In this document: piece after piece, positions 1-6,390 of the stretch
How positions within the stretch are numbered: position 1 is the first letter of the stretch
How the letters are laid out: the number at the start of each line of letters is the position of its first letter
DNA from: JBKBXU01 sp046313675
GTDB lineage: Bacteria; Bacteroidota; Bacteroidia; Cytophagales; Cytophagaceae
Assembly: GCA_046313675.1 (NCBI GenBank)
Contig: JBKBXU010000187.1
Location: 1 to 8,938 of the forward strand
DNA length: 8,938 nt
Direction: 5' to 3'
Translations under genes and position numbers: made by a program
Notes under the pieces: model-generated
Database searches by the model: none
What the model was told of the DNA's origin: nothing
The model's input: the letters and a program-made list of their open reading frames with translations, nothing else

Positions 1-89
1 TAATACTCCATAGCTTCCTGAAAATATCCAAAATTCCCTTTATCTTCAGCTACTGAACATAATCTTTTTATGTATGCGATCTTTTCCAT
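1..89 (-). CDS. Partial CDS, N-terminal 29 residues, unknown function
   Basis: The reverse strand opens with ATG at 87-89 and stays open to the window edge, giving 29 complete codons beginning MEKIAYIKRLCSVAEDKGNF. Its start lies only 8 bases after the TAG stop (98-100) of the upstream gene, and those bases form a purine run (GGGGGGAG) that could serve as a ribosome binding site; such a strong one is unusual in this window. The spacing suggests co-transcription and translational coupling with the unknown gene upstream and with the WYL regulator beyond it. Too little of the protein is visible to name a family. The coding call rests on the start, the ribosome binding site and the operon spacing. 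Confidence 0.6.
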   Translation of the reverse strand, partial: MEKIAYIKRLCSVAEDKGNFGYFQEAMEY

Positions 90-97
90 GCTCCCCC

Positions 98-490
98 CTA
101 TTCTGGAATAAACCCAAAATTTTCTACCATATATATATATTCCTCTACTTCCTGGTACTCAGAAGAAGGGAGTAATTCTGTACGAATCTTTAGCCAGCAA
201 AAATCCACAGGCTTGGCCTTTTTAAAATTATAAAAGGTACGCGCTCCGTTAATAAATCCGGAAATCTTGCTTCCTACATACCTGATTCTGCTCAAAAAGG
301 CCTCAAACTCAGAGAAGCAAATAGACATGTTAAAAAAGAAAAGTTGATTGTCTTCTATTGCATAACAATTCAAACGAACCCTGCCTGCCAGGTCTGTACT
401 AACTGATTTGATGTAAAACTGATCCAGAAAAAACTTTTTCATATCCTTATATCTTTTTTTAACAAAGCTATAAGGCCACAACGCATCCAA
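98..490 (-). CDS. Hypothetical protein downstream of WYL regulator
   Basis: I do not recognise this protein. The longest open frame gives 130 residues but starts with TTG at 488-490. The first ATG (440-442) gives 114 residues starting MKKFFLDQFY and has AAGGA almost touching it, so either start is possible. The TTG start lies 13 bases after the WYL gene's stop and the ATG start 61 bases after it. There is no signal peptide or membrane helix. The sequence is rich in aromatic residues and looks like a small soluble alpha/beta protein; the C-terminal third is acidic (EYQEVEEY) and follows a basic, aromatic stretch (ARTFYNFKKAKP). It sits between a WYL-domain regulator and another gene in the same direction, so it may act in the process that regulator controls, but no function can be assigned. 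Confidence 0.72.
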   Translation of the reverse strand: MDALWPYSFVKKRYKDMKKFFLDQFYIKSVSTDLAGRVRLNCYAIEDNQLFFFNMSICFSEFEAFLSRIRYVGSKISGFINGARTFYNFKKAKPVDFCWLKIRTELLPSSEYQEVEEYIYMVENFGFIPE

Positions 491-503
491 TATACGTTGA
501 AAA

Positions 504-1517
504 TTATTTCTGATAATTCTTTAAAGTTTCTTTAAAAATGGCAATAATTTCTTCCCTGATAGATTCTGGCGAAAGGACTCTAACATTTTTTCCGTAAGCC
601 AGAATCTGGGTTATTAATTCATAGGTGGGATACACATATAAGCTTATACGACATTCTTCTTTATTGTCCAGAATTACTTTCTGACTATGATGTAATGGAA
701 GGCTTTTTATATAATCTCCTTCTTTAGGATTGAAGGATAAAATAATTTCAACAGGTTTATCCTGTACCGAAGTAATACCAAAAGAATGTTTAAAAAATTT
801 ATCTTTATCAAAAGATGGATCCTGTTCAAAATAGTCATTTAAAATTTCTAATTCCAGGATCCGATCCAGGCCAAATATTCTTATTTCCTTACTTTGGCTT
901 TCTTTTCCGATGATATACCACCGATTACGAAACTCTTTTAAGAGGTATGGATCCATCAGATAATGTTTAGACAGAGATTCGCCATGCTTTTTGTAGCTAA
1001 ACTGTATAACCATCTTCTCTTTGACAGCCTCCACAAGGTTACTCAATAAATGTCCACCAGGAATATAGGCCGGATTCTCAAACTCAATAAAATCTACCTC
1101 CTCATTAGGCTTGTTCATTCGATTCAGGTTAAAAGCATCAACAATTTTATCTACGGCACCGGTAAATTGCCCCATTAGTGGAATATGTTTAAGCTGATCA
1201 AGTAAGCTTACTGCAAATTGAAGGGCATTAACTTCTTCTGAATTTAAAGGTATTTTATCAATGGAATAGGATGGATCAGTATAGTAATATCCTTTTTTCA
1301 GGCGATCATAGGAGATCGGAGCAAAATAACCCAGTTCTTCATCGTACCTCATATCTTCGACATCCTTATCAAATGTTCTCGTGGAAATGGTATTACAACC
1401 CAAAGCCTCTGCACAGGCTTCACAAATTTCTTCTTTTGAAGGATATTTCTTAAAGCGATTAGTCAGACATTTATTAATTACTCTGTATCGGACCAGAGCA
1501 TCTTTATTTACAGGCAT
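504..1517 (-). CDS. WYL-domain transcriptional regulator
   Basis: This is a 337-residue one-component regulator. The N-terminal region (about residues 6-65) is a winged helix-turn-helix: a helix starting ALVRYRVINKCL, then PSKEEICEACAEAL, then a recognition stretch STRTFDKDVEDMR, as is usual in the DeoR/YafY-like WYL group of Bacteroidota. A helical linker covers about 90-135. The WYL domain spans about 155-225; its signature is R199-W200-Y201-I202-I203, preceded by DPYLLKEF, so the third signature position is Ile rather than Leu. A C-terminal WCX-type extension (about 254-335) follows. WYL domains are thought to bind nucleotide or nucleic-acid ligands and to control DNA binding. A 19-bp inverted repeat overlaps the start codon, which fits autoregulation. 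The gene leads a probable operon with the two genes downstream. Family assignment is firm; ligand and targets are unknown. Confidence 0.93.
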   Translation of the reverse strand: MPVNKDALVRYRVINKCLTNRFKKYPSKEEICEACAEALGCNTISTRTFDKDVEDMRYDEELGYFAPISYDRLKKGYYYTDPSYSIDKIPLNSEEVNALQFAVSLLDQLKHIPLMGQFTGAVDKIVDAFNLNRMNKPNEEVDFIEFENPAYIPGGHLLSNLVEAVKEKMVIQFSYKKHGESLSKHYLMDPYLLKEFRNRWYIIGKESQSKEIRIFGLDRILELEILNDYFEQDPSFDKDKFFKHSFGITSVQDKPVEIILSFNPKEGDYIKSLPLHHSQKVILDNKEECRISLYVYPTYELITQILAYGKNVRVLSPESIREEIIAIFKETLKNYQK

Positions 1518-1535
1518 AGGATATATTTTATCCTA
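1517..1535. promoter_or_regulatory. Palindrome at the WYL gene start, candidate operator
   Basis: TAGGATA (1517-1523), a 5-base spacer and TATCCTA (1529-1535) form a perfect 7-bp inverted repeat that runs into the WYL gene's ATG (1515-1517). The minus-strand arm nearest the gene supplies AUCCU, so the hairpin could also sit over the initiation region in the mRNA. Binding by the adjacent winged-HTH regulator is inference. Confidence 0.4.
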
Positions 1536-1540
1536 AAAAT

Positions 1541-1578
1541 AAAAAAAAAGCCTTACTGAAAAAATTCAGCAGGCTTTT
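1541..1578 (-). terminator. Intrinsic terminator of the acidic lipoprotein gene
   Basis: AAAAGCCT (1546-1553) pairs with AGGCTTTT (1571-1578). Inside it CTGAA (1556-1560) pairs with TTCAG (1565-1569) around an AAAA loop, with a small TA/C internal bulge. Read on the minus strand the hairpin is followed by nine T residues (1541-1549), as expected for a rho-independent terminator after the gene ending at 1599. The plus-strand T tract is short, so the minus direction dominates. Confidence 0.85.
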
Positions 1579-1598
1579 ATACGTTAAGTAATGTAAAA

Positions 1599-1808
1599 TT
1601 ACTCAGCTACTTCAACTTCAGTTTCAACTTCATCACCTTCAACAACTTCAGCTTCTGGAGCTTCTACTTCATCTTCTCCTTCTACTATTTCAGTAGCTTC
1701 TGGAGCTTCAGCAGCTTCAGCAGTTTTTTCTTCTGCAGGAGACTCACAAGCAAAAATAACTGCTACCATGAAAGCAAGAGCACTGAATTTAACTAATAAT
1801 TTTTTCAT
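1599..1808 (-). CDS. Small, highly acidic lipoprotein
   Basis: This 69-residue precursor has a type II signal peptide: basic MKKLLVK, a hydrophobic core and a lipobox ending I18-F19-A20-C21, so it should be lipidated at Cys21. The mature part is only 49 residues and of low complexity: after the cysteine there are 19 Glu, 2 Asp and a single Lys, mixed with Ala, Val, Pro, Gly and Thr. The unit EAPEA occurs twice, encoded by an exact 15-base DNA repeat (1650-1664 and 1695-1709). Such a tail is probably disordered and could bind cations or basic partners, but this is inference. The gene is monocistronic, followed by a strong terminator and divergent from the sigma factor gene, with which it shares a motif-rich promoter region. 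No named family is recognised. Confidence 0.85.
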   Translation of the reverse strand: MKKLLVKFSALAFMVAVIFACESPAEEKTAEAAEAPEATEIVEGEDEVEAPEAEVVEGDEVETEVEVAE

Positions 1809-1826
1809 AATCTTAAGTGGTTAAAT

Positions 1827-1853
1827 AAGGTTAGACATTAATTTCTTAACCTT
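1827..1853. promoter_or_regulatory. Inverted repeat AAGGTTA-N13-TAACCTT
   Basis: AAGGTTA (1827-1833) and TAACCTT (1847-1853) form a perfect 7-bp inverted repeat with a 13-base spacer, located 18-45 bases upstream of the lipoprotein gene's ATG. It would lie in the 5' leader or just over the -10 region of that gene's promoter. It belongs to a cluster of GGTTA/TAACC motifs in this divergent region and may be a regulator site or an RNA hairpin. Confidence 0.35.
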
Positions 1854-1880
1854 TATACAAAAAAAATTAAAAGGTAACCC
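1852..1880 (-). promoter_or_regulatory. Candidate promoter of the acidic lipoprotein gene
   Basis: Read on the minus strand, GGGTTACC (1880-1873) is followed after 15 bases by TATAAA (1857-1852), giving a -35/-10-like pair. Transcription would start near 1845, with a leader of about 37 bases before the ATG at 1808. The -35-like half is one arm of the long inverted repeat shared with the sigma gene side. No perfect TAnnTTTG element is seen here, so this is a tentative call. Confidence 0.3.
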
Positions 1881-1912
1881 AATAGAAAATATTTTTTTTT
1901 AATTTGGGTTAC
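1874..1912. promoter_or_regulatory. Long inverted repeat in the divergent promoter region
   Basis: GTAACCCAA (1874-1882) and TTGGGTTAC (1904-1912) form a perfect 9-bp inverted repeat with a 21-base AT-only spacer apart from one G; a G-T and an A-T pair extend it outward. Each arm faces one of the two divergent genes, so both could carry the same promoter or operator element. The right arm lies 26 bases upstream of the sigma factor ATG. This would suit a symmetric site read by the encoded sigma factor or by a dimeric regulator; which one is unknown. Confidence 0.45.
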
Positions 1913-1937
1913 TTAGTTTTAAAAACTGTATTAAATA

Positions 1938-2525
1938 ATGAACAGAATGATCAAATCAGATCTGTCAGAGGATGAAATAATAAAAGGAATAAAAGAGGGT
2001 GACCTTTCTTTACTAAAGGTGGTTTACAAAGCTCATTTCCCTATGACCTTACAATTCATACTCACGAACAATGGCAGCGAACAGGATGCTAAAGATGTAT
2101 ACCAGGAGGCCATTATTAATTTGTATGAAAAATTAAAGGATACTGATTTTATTCTTTCATGCAAAATAAAAACTTATATATACTCTGTCTGTCGTAGGCA
2201 GTGGTTGAAAAAGTTAATGGAGCGAAGCAGATACAGTGGTAAAGTTGAGGATATCGAGGAATTTATTTCTGTAGAAAAAGATGATGGGTCTGCCAGAGAA
2301 ACCGAAGAGAGATTTAATATCATGTTTAAATCTTTAAGCCGATTGGGAGAACCATGCAAAACCATACTGGAAGATTTTTATATTAAAAACATGAGTATGG
2401 ATATGATTACAGAAAAATTTGGTTATACGAATTCTGCTAATGCCAAAAACCAAAAATACAAATGCCTTACGAGGTTAAAAAAAATGTTTTTTACAGCTTA
2501 TAACAACACAGAAGATCATGAATGA
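1938..2525 (+). CDS. ECF-like sigma-70 family RNA polymerase sigma factor
   Basis: The 195-residue protein has the two-domain layout of small group IV (ECF) sigma factors. Sigma-2 covers about residues 22-92, with the characteristic D50-A-K-D-V-Y-Q-E-A segment followed by NLYEKL and a region-2.3/2.4-like stretch (KIKTYIYSVCRRQWLKKL) for -10 recognition. An acidic linker (about 103-125) leads to sigma-4 at about 132-184, where the helix-turn-helix (MSMDMITEKFGY..NSANAKNQKYKCLTRL) should bind the -35 element. The start chosen is the first ATG; an internal ATG at codon 4 is also possible, and there is no clear Shine-Dalgarno. The stop overlaps the next gene by 8 bases (ATGAATGA), so the sigma factor and its membrane partner are translationally coupled. 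It should recruit core RNA polymerase to a small regulon, probably when released by that partner. Confidence 0.9.
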   Translation: MNRMIKSDLSEDEIIKGIKEGDLSLLKVVYKAHFPMTLQFILTNNGSEQDAKDVYQEAIINLYEKLKDTDFILSCKIKTYIYSVCRRQWLKKLMERSRYSGKVEDIEEFISVEKDDGSARETEERFNIMFKSLSRLGEPCKTILEDFYIKNMSMDMITEKFGYTNSANAKNQKYKCLTRLKKMFFTAYNNTEDHE

Positions 2526-3639
2526 GGATGTAAAGATCATAGACACCATTGATTCTTACCTAAAGGGAAACCTGTCCGGGGAAGAAATGATCGCTTTTGA
2601 AAAAGAGCTGAGTGAAAACCCTGAGTTTAAAAAAATATTTAATGAGCAGCTTGAAGTTTGGGAAAATTTCAAAATCTATGGCAGACGCATTGAGCTAAAA
2701 AAACAATTAAACATCATTCATGATGAAATGAATGATAATGAAATTTTAGAATACCGGTCATATAAACACCCCAAAATCAAAAAGTCTTTCCGCAGAAGCA
2801 TTAATCTTAGCAAGCTTTCCATTGCTGCATCAATATTAATTTTCCTGGGGGCCTCATTTTTTGTAATATCCAACTATATGAAATCCCTGGAGGAAAGCCA
2901 GAGTGTCTATTATAAACAATTGAGAAGAGATCTGGACAAGATTAAAAAATTTCAGTCGGAAATCCTCAATGATATACATTCTACGGAGGCAAAAAAAGAA
3001 ACGAATCCGTCTTTGCAAGCAAACTTCAGCGGATCCGGCTTTGCCATCTCGCCTAATGGCTATCTTATAACGAGTTATCATGTTGTCAAAGGAGCTCAAA
3101 GAATTTATGTGGAAAACACCCATACAGAGCAGGAATTTGAAGTAAAAGTGGTCTATCGTGATAAATTAAGAGATCTTTCCCTTCTGAAGATTATTGATAC
3201 TAGTTTCTCCGGGTTTACTCATCTTCCCTACATAATTACCAGCCATCCTGCTGATCTGGGTGAAAAAGTATATACTCTGGGTTACCCCAAAGAAGACATC
3301 GTATATGGTGAAGGGTCTATTAGCTCAAGCACCGGATTTGAAGGTGACACTACCTCATATCAGATTTCTGTACCTGTTAACCCCGGAAACAGTGGTGGAC
3401 CACTTATTGATGAAAAAGGACAGATAATCGGAGTGATCAGTGGAAAACATATGGGTGTGGAAAGTGCCGCATTTGCCATAAAATCACAGTACCTGCTTAA
3501 CCTGATAGATGAATTAGAAGGCGACACCTTAAACGAACCCATCATTCTTAACAGGCATAATCAACTTAAAGACCTGAAAAGGCCACAACAACTTAAAAAA
3601 CTTAAGGATAATATATTCATCATCAAAGTTTATAATTAA
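2518..3639 (+). CDS. Membrane anti-sigma-like protein fused to HtrA-type serine protease
   Basis: The 373-residue protein appears to join two activities. Residues 1-80 are cytoplasmic, acidic and helical (IDSYLKGNLSGEE, FEKELSENPEF), resembling the N-terminus of Bacteroidota anti-sigma factors, but without the zinc-binding HxxxCxxC motif; the whole protein has no cysteine. A basic patch (84-99) precedes one membrane helix (about 100-119), implying N-in topology. Residues 120-155 look like a coiled coil. Residues 167-335 are a trypsin-like S1C domain: His188 in SYHVV, Asp219 in RDLSLL and Ser292 in NPGNSGGP complete the catalytic triad, so it should be active in the periplasm. There is no PDZ domain. 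A basic tail (350-369) ends it. Its start overlaps the sigma gene. I infer that stress-triggered proteolysis, perhaps of itself, releases the sigma factor. The protease call is firm; the anti-sigma role is likely but unproven. Confidence 0.88.
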   Translation: MNEDVKIIDTIDSYLKGNLSGEEMIAFEKELSENPEFKKIFNEQLEVWENFKIYGRRIELKKQLNIIHDEMNDNEILEYRSYKHPKIKKSFRRSINLSKLSIAASILIFLGASFFVISNYMKSLEESQSVYYKQLRRDLDKIKKFQSEILNDIHSTEAKKETNPSLQANFSGSGFAISPNGYLITSYHVVKGAQRIYVENTHTEQEFEVKVVYRDKLRDLSLLKIIDTSFSGFTHLPYIITSHPADLGEKVYTLGYPKEDIVYGEGSISSSTGFEGDTTSYQISVPVNPGNSGGPLIDEKGQIIGVISGKHMGVESAAFAIKSQYLLNLIDELEGDTLNEPIILNRHNQLKDLKRPQQLKKLKDNIFIIKVYN

Positions 3640-3650
3640 GCATACACATA

Positions 3651-3687
3651 AAAAAGAGAAAGCCGGGAATTCCGGCTTTCTCTTTTT
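3651..3687. terminator. Bidirectional intrinsic terminator
   Basis: AAAAAGAGAAAGCCGG (3651-3666) and CCGGCTTTCTCTTTTT (3672-3687) form a perfect 16-bp stem around a 5-base loop. The A-run on one side and T-run on the other let it end transcription in both directions. It serves the protease gene (ends 3639) and the convergent DUF885 gene (ends 3704). Confidence 0.95.
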
Positions 3688-3703
3688 ATATTCAACTAGC
3701 ATC

Positions 3704-5554
3704 TTATTTTACAGAAACAGCCTCTGAGCGATCCTTCTCATTCTTTATCCATTCATCTATATTTTCCTCAAGGATGTTAAGGGGTAAAGCGCCATCTGTA
3801 AGGAGTGCATCATGAAACCTGCGCATATCAAATCGATCGCCCAACTCACTTTGTGCCTTCTGGCGCAAGGCAAGAATCTTTATCATTCCAACCTTGTATG
3901 CAGTTGCCTGACCCGGCAAAACAATGTATCTGTCAATTTCACGGCGGCAATCAGTAAAATTATTGGGTGTATTTGTACATAAGTAATCTATGGCTTCCTC
4001 GCGGGACCATTTCTTATGGTGAAGCCCTACATCAATAACCAACCTGCAAGCCCTCCACATTTCCATTGTCAAACGGCCAAAATCCGAATATGGGTTTTCA
4101 TATAAACCCATTTCCTTAGGTATCAATTCAGAATACAAGCCCCATCCTTCAGCATAAGCAGTATAATTTCCAAACCTGCGAAATTTTGGTAAGCCCTCGA
4201 TCTCTTGTGCAATGGCTATCTGCATATGATGCCCTGGAAGGCCTTCATGGTAAGCAAGCGCTTCCATTTCATACTTCGCCATGGTACTCATATCATACGT
4301 ATTTGCATAAAATATCCCCGGCCGGGAACCGTCAGGCGCAGGTGATTGGTAAAAAGCTGCAGGAGACGATTTTTCTCTGAAAGATTCTACAGGTTTTACC
4401 ACTAAATCGGCCTTTGGAAGTGTAATAAAAAGCTCATTCAATCTTAATTTCATGCTGTCCAGGATTTCTTCTGCACGTTGAAGGTAAGCCTTCCGACCTT
4501 TATCTGTATTGGGGTAGTAAAACTTAGGATCTTTCCTCAGATATTCATAAAAAGCATTAAGGTCACCATCAAAACCCACCTGATCCATTATTTTATGCAT
4601 TTCACCTTTAATTCTTTCTACTTCATTCTTACCTGTCTCAAAAACCTCTTCGGGCGTCAGATCTGTAGTAGTATTCCTTTTTAATGCATATTGATAATAC
4701 TTGTCCCCATCGGGTAACTTCCAAACACCATCATCCGATGTTGCTTTCTTCTCTAATTCAATTAAATATGATATGAGTCGTTCATAAACAGGCTGAACAT
4801 AAGCTGTCATTGCTGTCCGTGCTTCTTTAATTAAAGAATTACGCTCAGCTTGAGAAATATCAAGCTTATTCACTTTACCTGTAAAATCTGCAAGCAAATT
4901 AGAGTGCTCTCCGTGTTTTTGAAATGGCTCCCCTTTTATTACTCCCCGACAATCATCAATGACTCGTTCAAAAACAAATTTGGGGGGCAAGATCCCTTTA
5001 TTTTCCCTGACACGGATATTCTCAATAAATTGCTCAAACAAAGGCTTCATACCCTCCAGTCTGGAAATATAAGCTTTGGCATCTGCCACACTATCAACCC
5101 GGTGAATATTAATTAAAAAAGAAGGTGCTGAAGAATGCAAACCAAAAAGCTGGTTCACGGGATAATTGTGAAACCTAAAGGCACGCCCCTCCTTTTGCAT
5201 CTGAATGTTATGTTCAAATAAACGGTAACTTATTTGTTCCTGTCTGGCAAGCATATCAAAATTAAAACTATCCTTCATGGCTTCGTAGTTGGCAAGGCCA
5301 CGTTGAAACATCCGTTCATTATGATCTTCTGAATTATCATCCCACTTATCATAGTCTTTCTTTATACCAAGATAAGACTGGGTTTCAGGATGCATATCTA
5401 CATATTCATTGTACAAACGCTCAAAAAAATCATTAAGACGTTGAGATTCTGCACGAACATCTTCTTCTGAATATTCAGAAACTTTATTATTTCCTGTACA
5501 GGAAATAATAATAATCAGGAGTATAAACGGAAATATTTTGTTTAAATAAGCCAT
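3704..5554 (-). CDS. DUF885 family lipoprotein, probable metallopeptidase
   Basis: This is a 616-residue protein of the DUF885 family, full length for that family. A type II signal peptide with the hydrophobic run FPFILLIIIIS and lipobox I16-I17-S18-C19 indicates anchoring to a membrane outside the cytoplasm. The hallmark is H436-E437-G-L-P-G-H442-H443, followed by A468-E469-G470-W471-G; together these resemble the zinc site and downstream glutamate of gluzincin-type peptidases, although the HExxPGHH spacing differs from classical HExxH. Other conserved-looking segments are W500-R-A-C-R-L-V-I-D and V545-L-P-G-Q-A-T-A-Y. Peptidase activity on peptides or proteins is a family-level inference. 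The first ATG is used because the signal peptide begins there; no clear Shine-Dalgarno is seen. It is transcribed alone, divergent from the oxygenase gene, and ends at a strong shared terminator. Confidence 0.92.
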   Translation of the reverse strand: MAYLNKIFPFILLIIIISCTGNNKVSEYSEEDVRAESQRLNDFFERLYNEYVDMHPETQSYLGIKKDYDKWDDNSEDHNERMFQRGLANYEAMKDSFNFDMLARQEQISYRLFEHNIQMQKEGRAFRFHNYPVNQLFGLHSSAPSFLINIHRVDSVADAKAYISRLEGMKPLFEQFIENIRVRENKGILPPKFVFERVIDDCRGVIKGEPFQKHGEHSNLLADFTGKVNKLDISQAERNSLIKEARTAMTAYVQPVYERLISYLIELEKKATSDDGVWKLPDGDKYYQYALKRNTTTDLTPEEVFETGKNEVERIKGEMHKIMDQVGFDGDLNAFYEYLRKDPKFYYPNTDKGRKAYLQRAEEILDSMKLRLNELFITLPKADLVVKPVESFREKSSPAAFYQSPAPDGSRPGIFYANTYDMSTMAKYEMEALAYHEGLPGHHMQIAIAQEIEGLPKFRRFGNYTAYAEGWGLYSELIPKEMGLYENPYSDFGRLTMEMWRACRLVIDVGLHHKKWSREEAIDYLCTNTPNNFTDCRREIDRYIVLPGQATAYKVGMIKILALRQKAQSELGDRFDMRRFHDALLTDGALPLNILEENIDEWIKNEKDRSEAVSVK

Positions 5555-5658
5555 AAGCAGTCTAATTATGTTTTTCGAACAATATTATATAGAATTTCGT
5601 TTGCTATTAACCTGCAATTTAAAAAAAATGCTATCTTTCAACAGAGTTATTTGAAACT

Positions 5659-6309
5659 ATGGAACCTAATGTTCTTCAGACAGGTCATCTGGAAGATGGC
5701 CTACTGAACACGCTATCCAATGAATTATATGAAAAAGGATACAGCGTACTGGAAAATTTTCTTTCGCTTAATGAAATACACTTGCTTAGAAATGAGTTAA
5801 CAGCGCATTTTGAACATGGACATTTTAAGAAAGCAGGAATTGGCAACAGAAACAACACTTCAATAAAAGAAGAAATCAGGGGAGATTTTATTAAATGGAT
5901 TGATCGAAATGACCAAGTTTTTCAGAATCATCCTTTCTTTATAAACCTTCAGAAGATTTCTGATCATTTTAATCAAACATTCTTTTTAGGACTCGTTGAC
6001 CTGGAAATGCACTTTGCGATTTACCCCTCCGGAGCCGGCTATCAAAGACATTCAGATCAGTTTAAAAACGATTCAGGAAGAAAAATCTCAGTAGTATGTT
6101 ACCTGAATTATGATTGGCAGGAGGAAAATGGAGGACATCTGAAAATATATTTACCCCAACAAGATGGGTCAGAAGAAGTAATTAGCGTGCTTCCAAAAGG
6201 TGGAACCTTGGTTGTTTTTGACAGTAGTATTGAACATGAAGTTGCCCCGGCTAACAGGGAAAGATGCAGTATCACCGGTTGGTTCCTTAACCGAAGAATA
6301 TTATATTAA
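5659..6309 (+). CDS. 2-oxoglutarate/Fe(II) oxygenase, PHD/EGLN-like prolyl hydroxylase
   Basis: The 216-residue cytoplasmic protein has a complete double-stranded beta-helix oxygenase core. Iron ligands are His131 and Asp133 (QRHSDQ) and His193 (SIEHEV); Arg202, nine residues later in an RxS context, should bind the 2-oxoglutarate carboxylate. The pattern YPSGAGYQRH, then CYLNYDW, ENGG, FDSS, HEVAPA and ITGWF follows HIF prolyl hydroxylases. Tyr148 matches the position of PHD2 Tyr329, and the His-to-His distance (62) is close to that of PHD2 (61) given one extra loop residue. Such enzymes use O2 and 2-oxoglutarate to hydroxylate proline in proteins; the Pseudomonas PHD homologue acts on EF-Tu. 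The substrate here is unknown. Residues 1-50 form a helical lead (NELYEKGYSVLENFLS), as in many oxygenases. It is monocistronic, with a terminator downstream. Confidence 0.92.
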   Translation: MEPNVLQTGHLEDGLLNTLSNELYEKGYSVLENFLSLNEIHLLRNELTAHFEHGHFKKAGIGNRNNTSIKEEIRGDFIKWIDRNDQVFQNHPFFINLQKISDHFNQTFFLGLVDLEMHFAIYPSGAGYQRHSDQFKNDSGRKISVVCYLNYDWQEENGGHLKIYLPQQDGSEEVISVLPKGGTLVVFDSSIEHEVAPANRERCSITGWFLNRRILY

Positions 6310-6315
6310 AAAATG

Positions 6316-6349
6316 AAACGGCTTTGATTTATCATAAGCCAGTTTTTAT
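6316..6349 (+). terminator. Intrinsic terminator after the oxygenase gene
   Basis: GGCTT (6320-6324) plus TGAT (6325-6328) pairs with ATCA (6331-6334) plus AAGCC (6336-6340), with one bulged T at 6335, and AGTTTTTATT follows on the plus strand. On the minus strand the same hairpin is followed by GTTTCATTTTTT, so it may also end the convergent ATPase transcript. It is weaker than the terminator at 3651-3687. Confidence 0.65.
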
Positions 6350-6390
6350 TCTCTTTTAACCTAAGAGAAAATTCTATTGCACATTTTAAA

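Noticed and set aside
2854..3123. 89-residue minus-strand frame within the protease gene
   Set aside because: It opposes the membrane helix and protease start, whose motifs are unambiguous; the composition is that expected from a complementary strand.
4850..5116. 88-residue plus-strand frame inside the DUF885 gene
   Set aside because: It is antisense to a clear lipoprotein gene, with no family resemblance or initiation signals.
5580..5587. Minus-strand TAATATTG as a -7 element for the DUF885 gene
   Set aside because: One mismatch to TAnnTTTG, and the nearest upstream TTG is about 27 bases away, outside the expected spacing.
5632..5639. TATCTTTC as a -7 element for the oxygenase gene
   Set aside because: It matches TAnnTTTG except at the last base, but no TTG lies at the usual distance upstream, so it is too weak to annotate.
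6351..6367. CTCTT/AAGAG hairpin as a separate terminator for ccoI
   Set aside because: The stem is only five base pairs and is not followed by a T tract on the minus strand.
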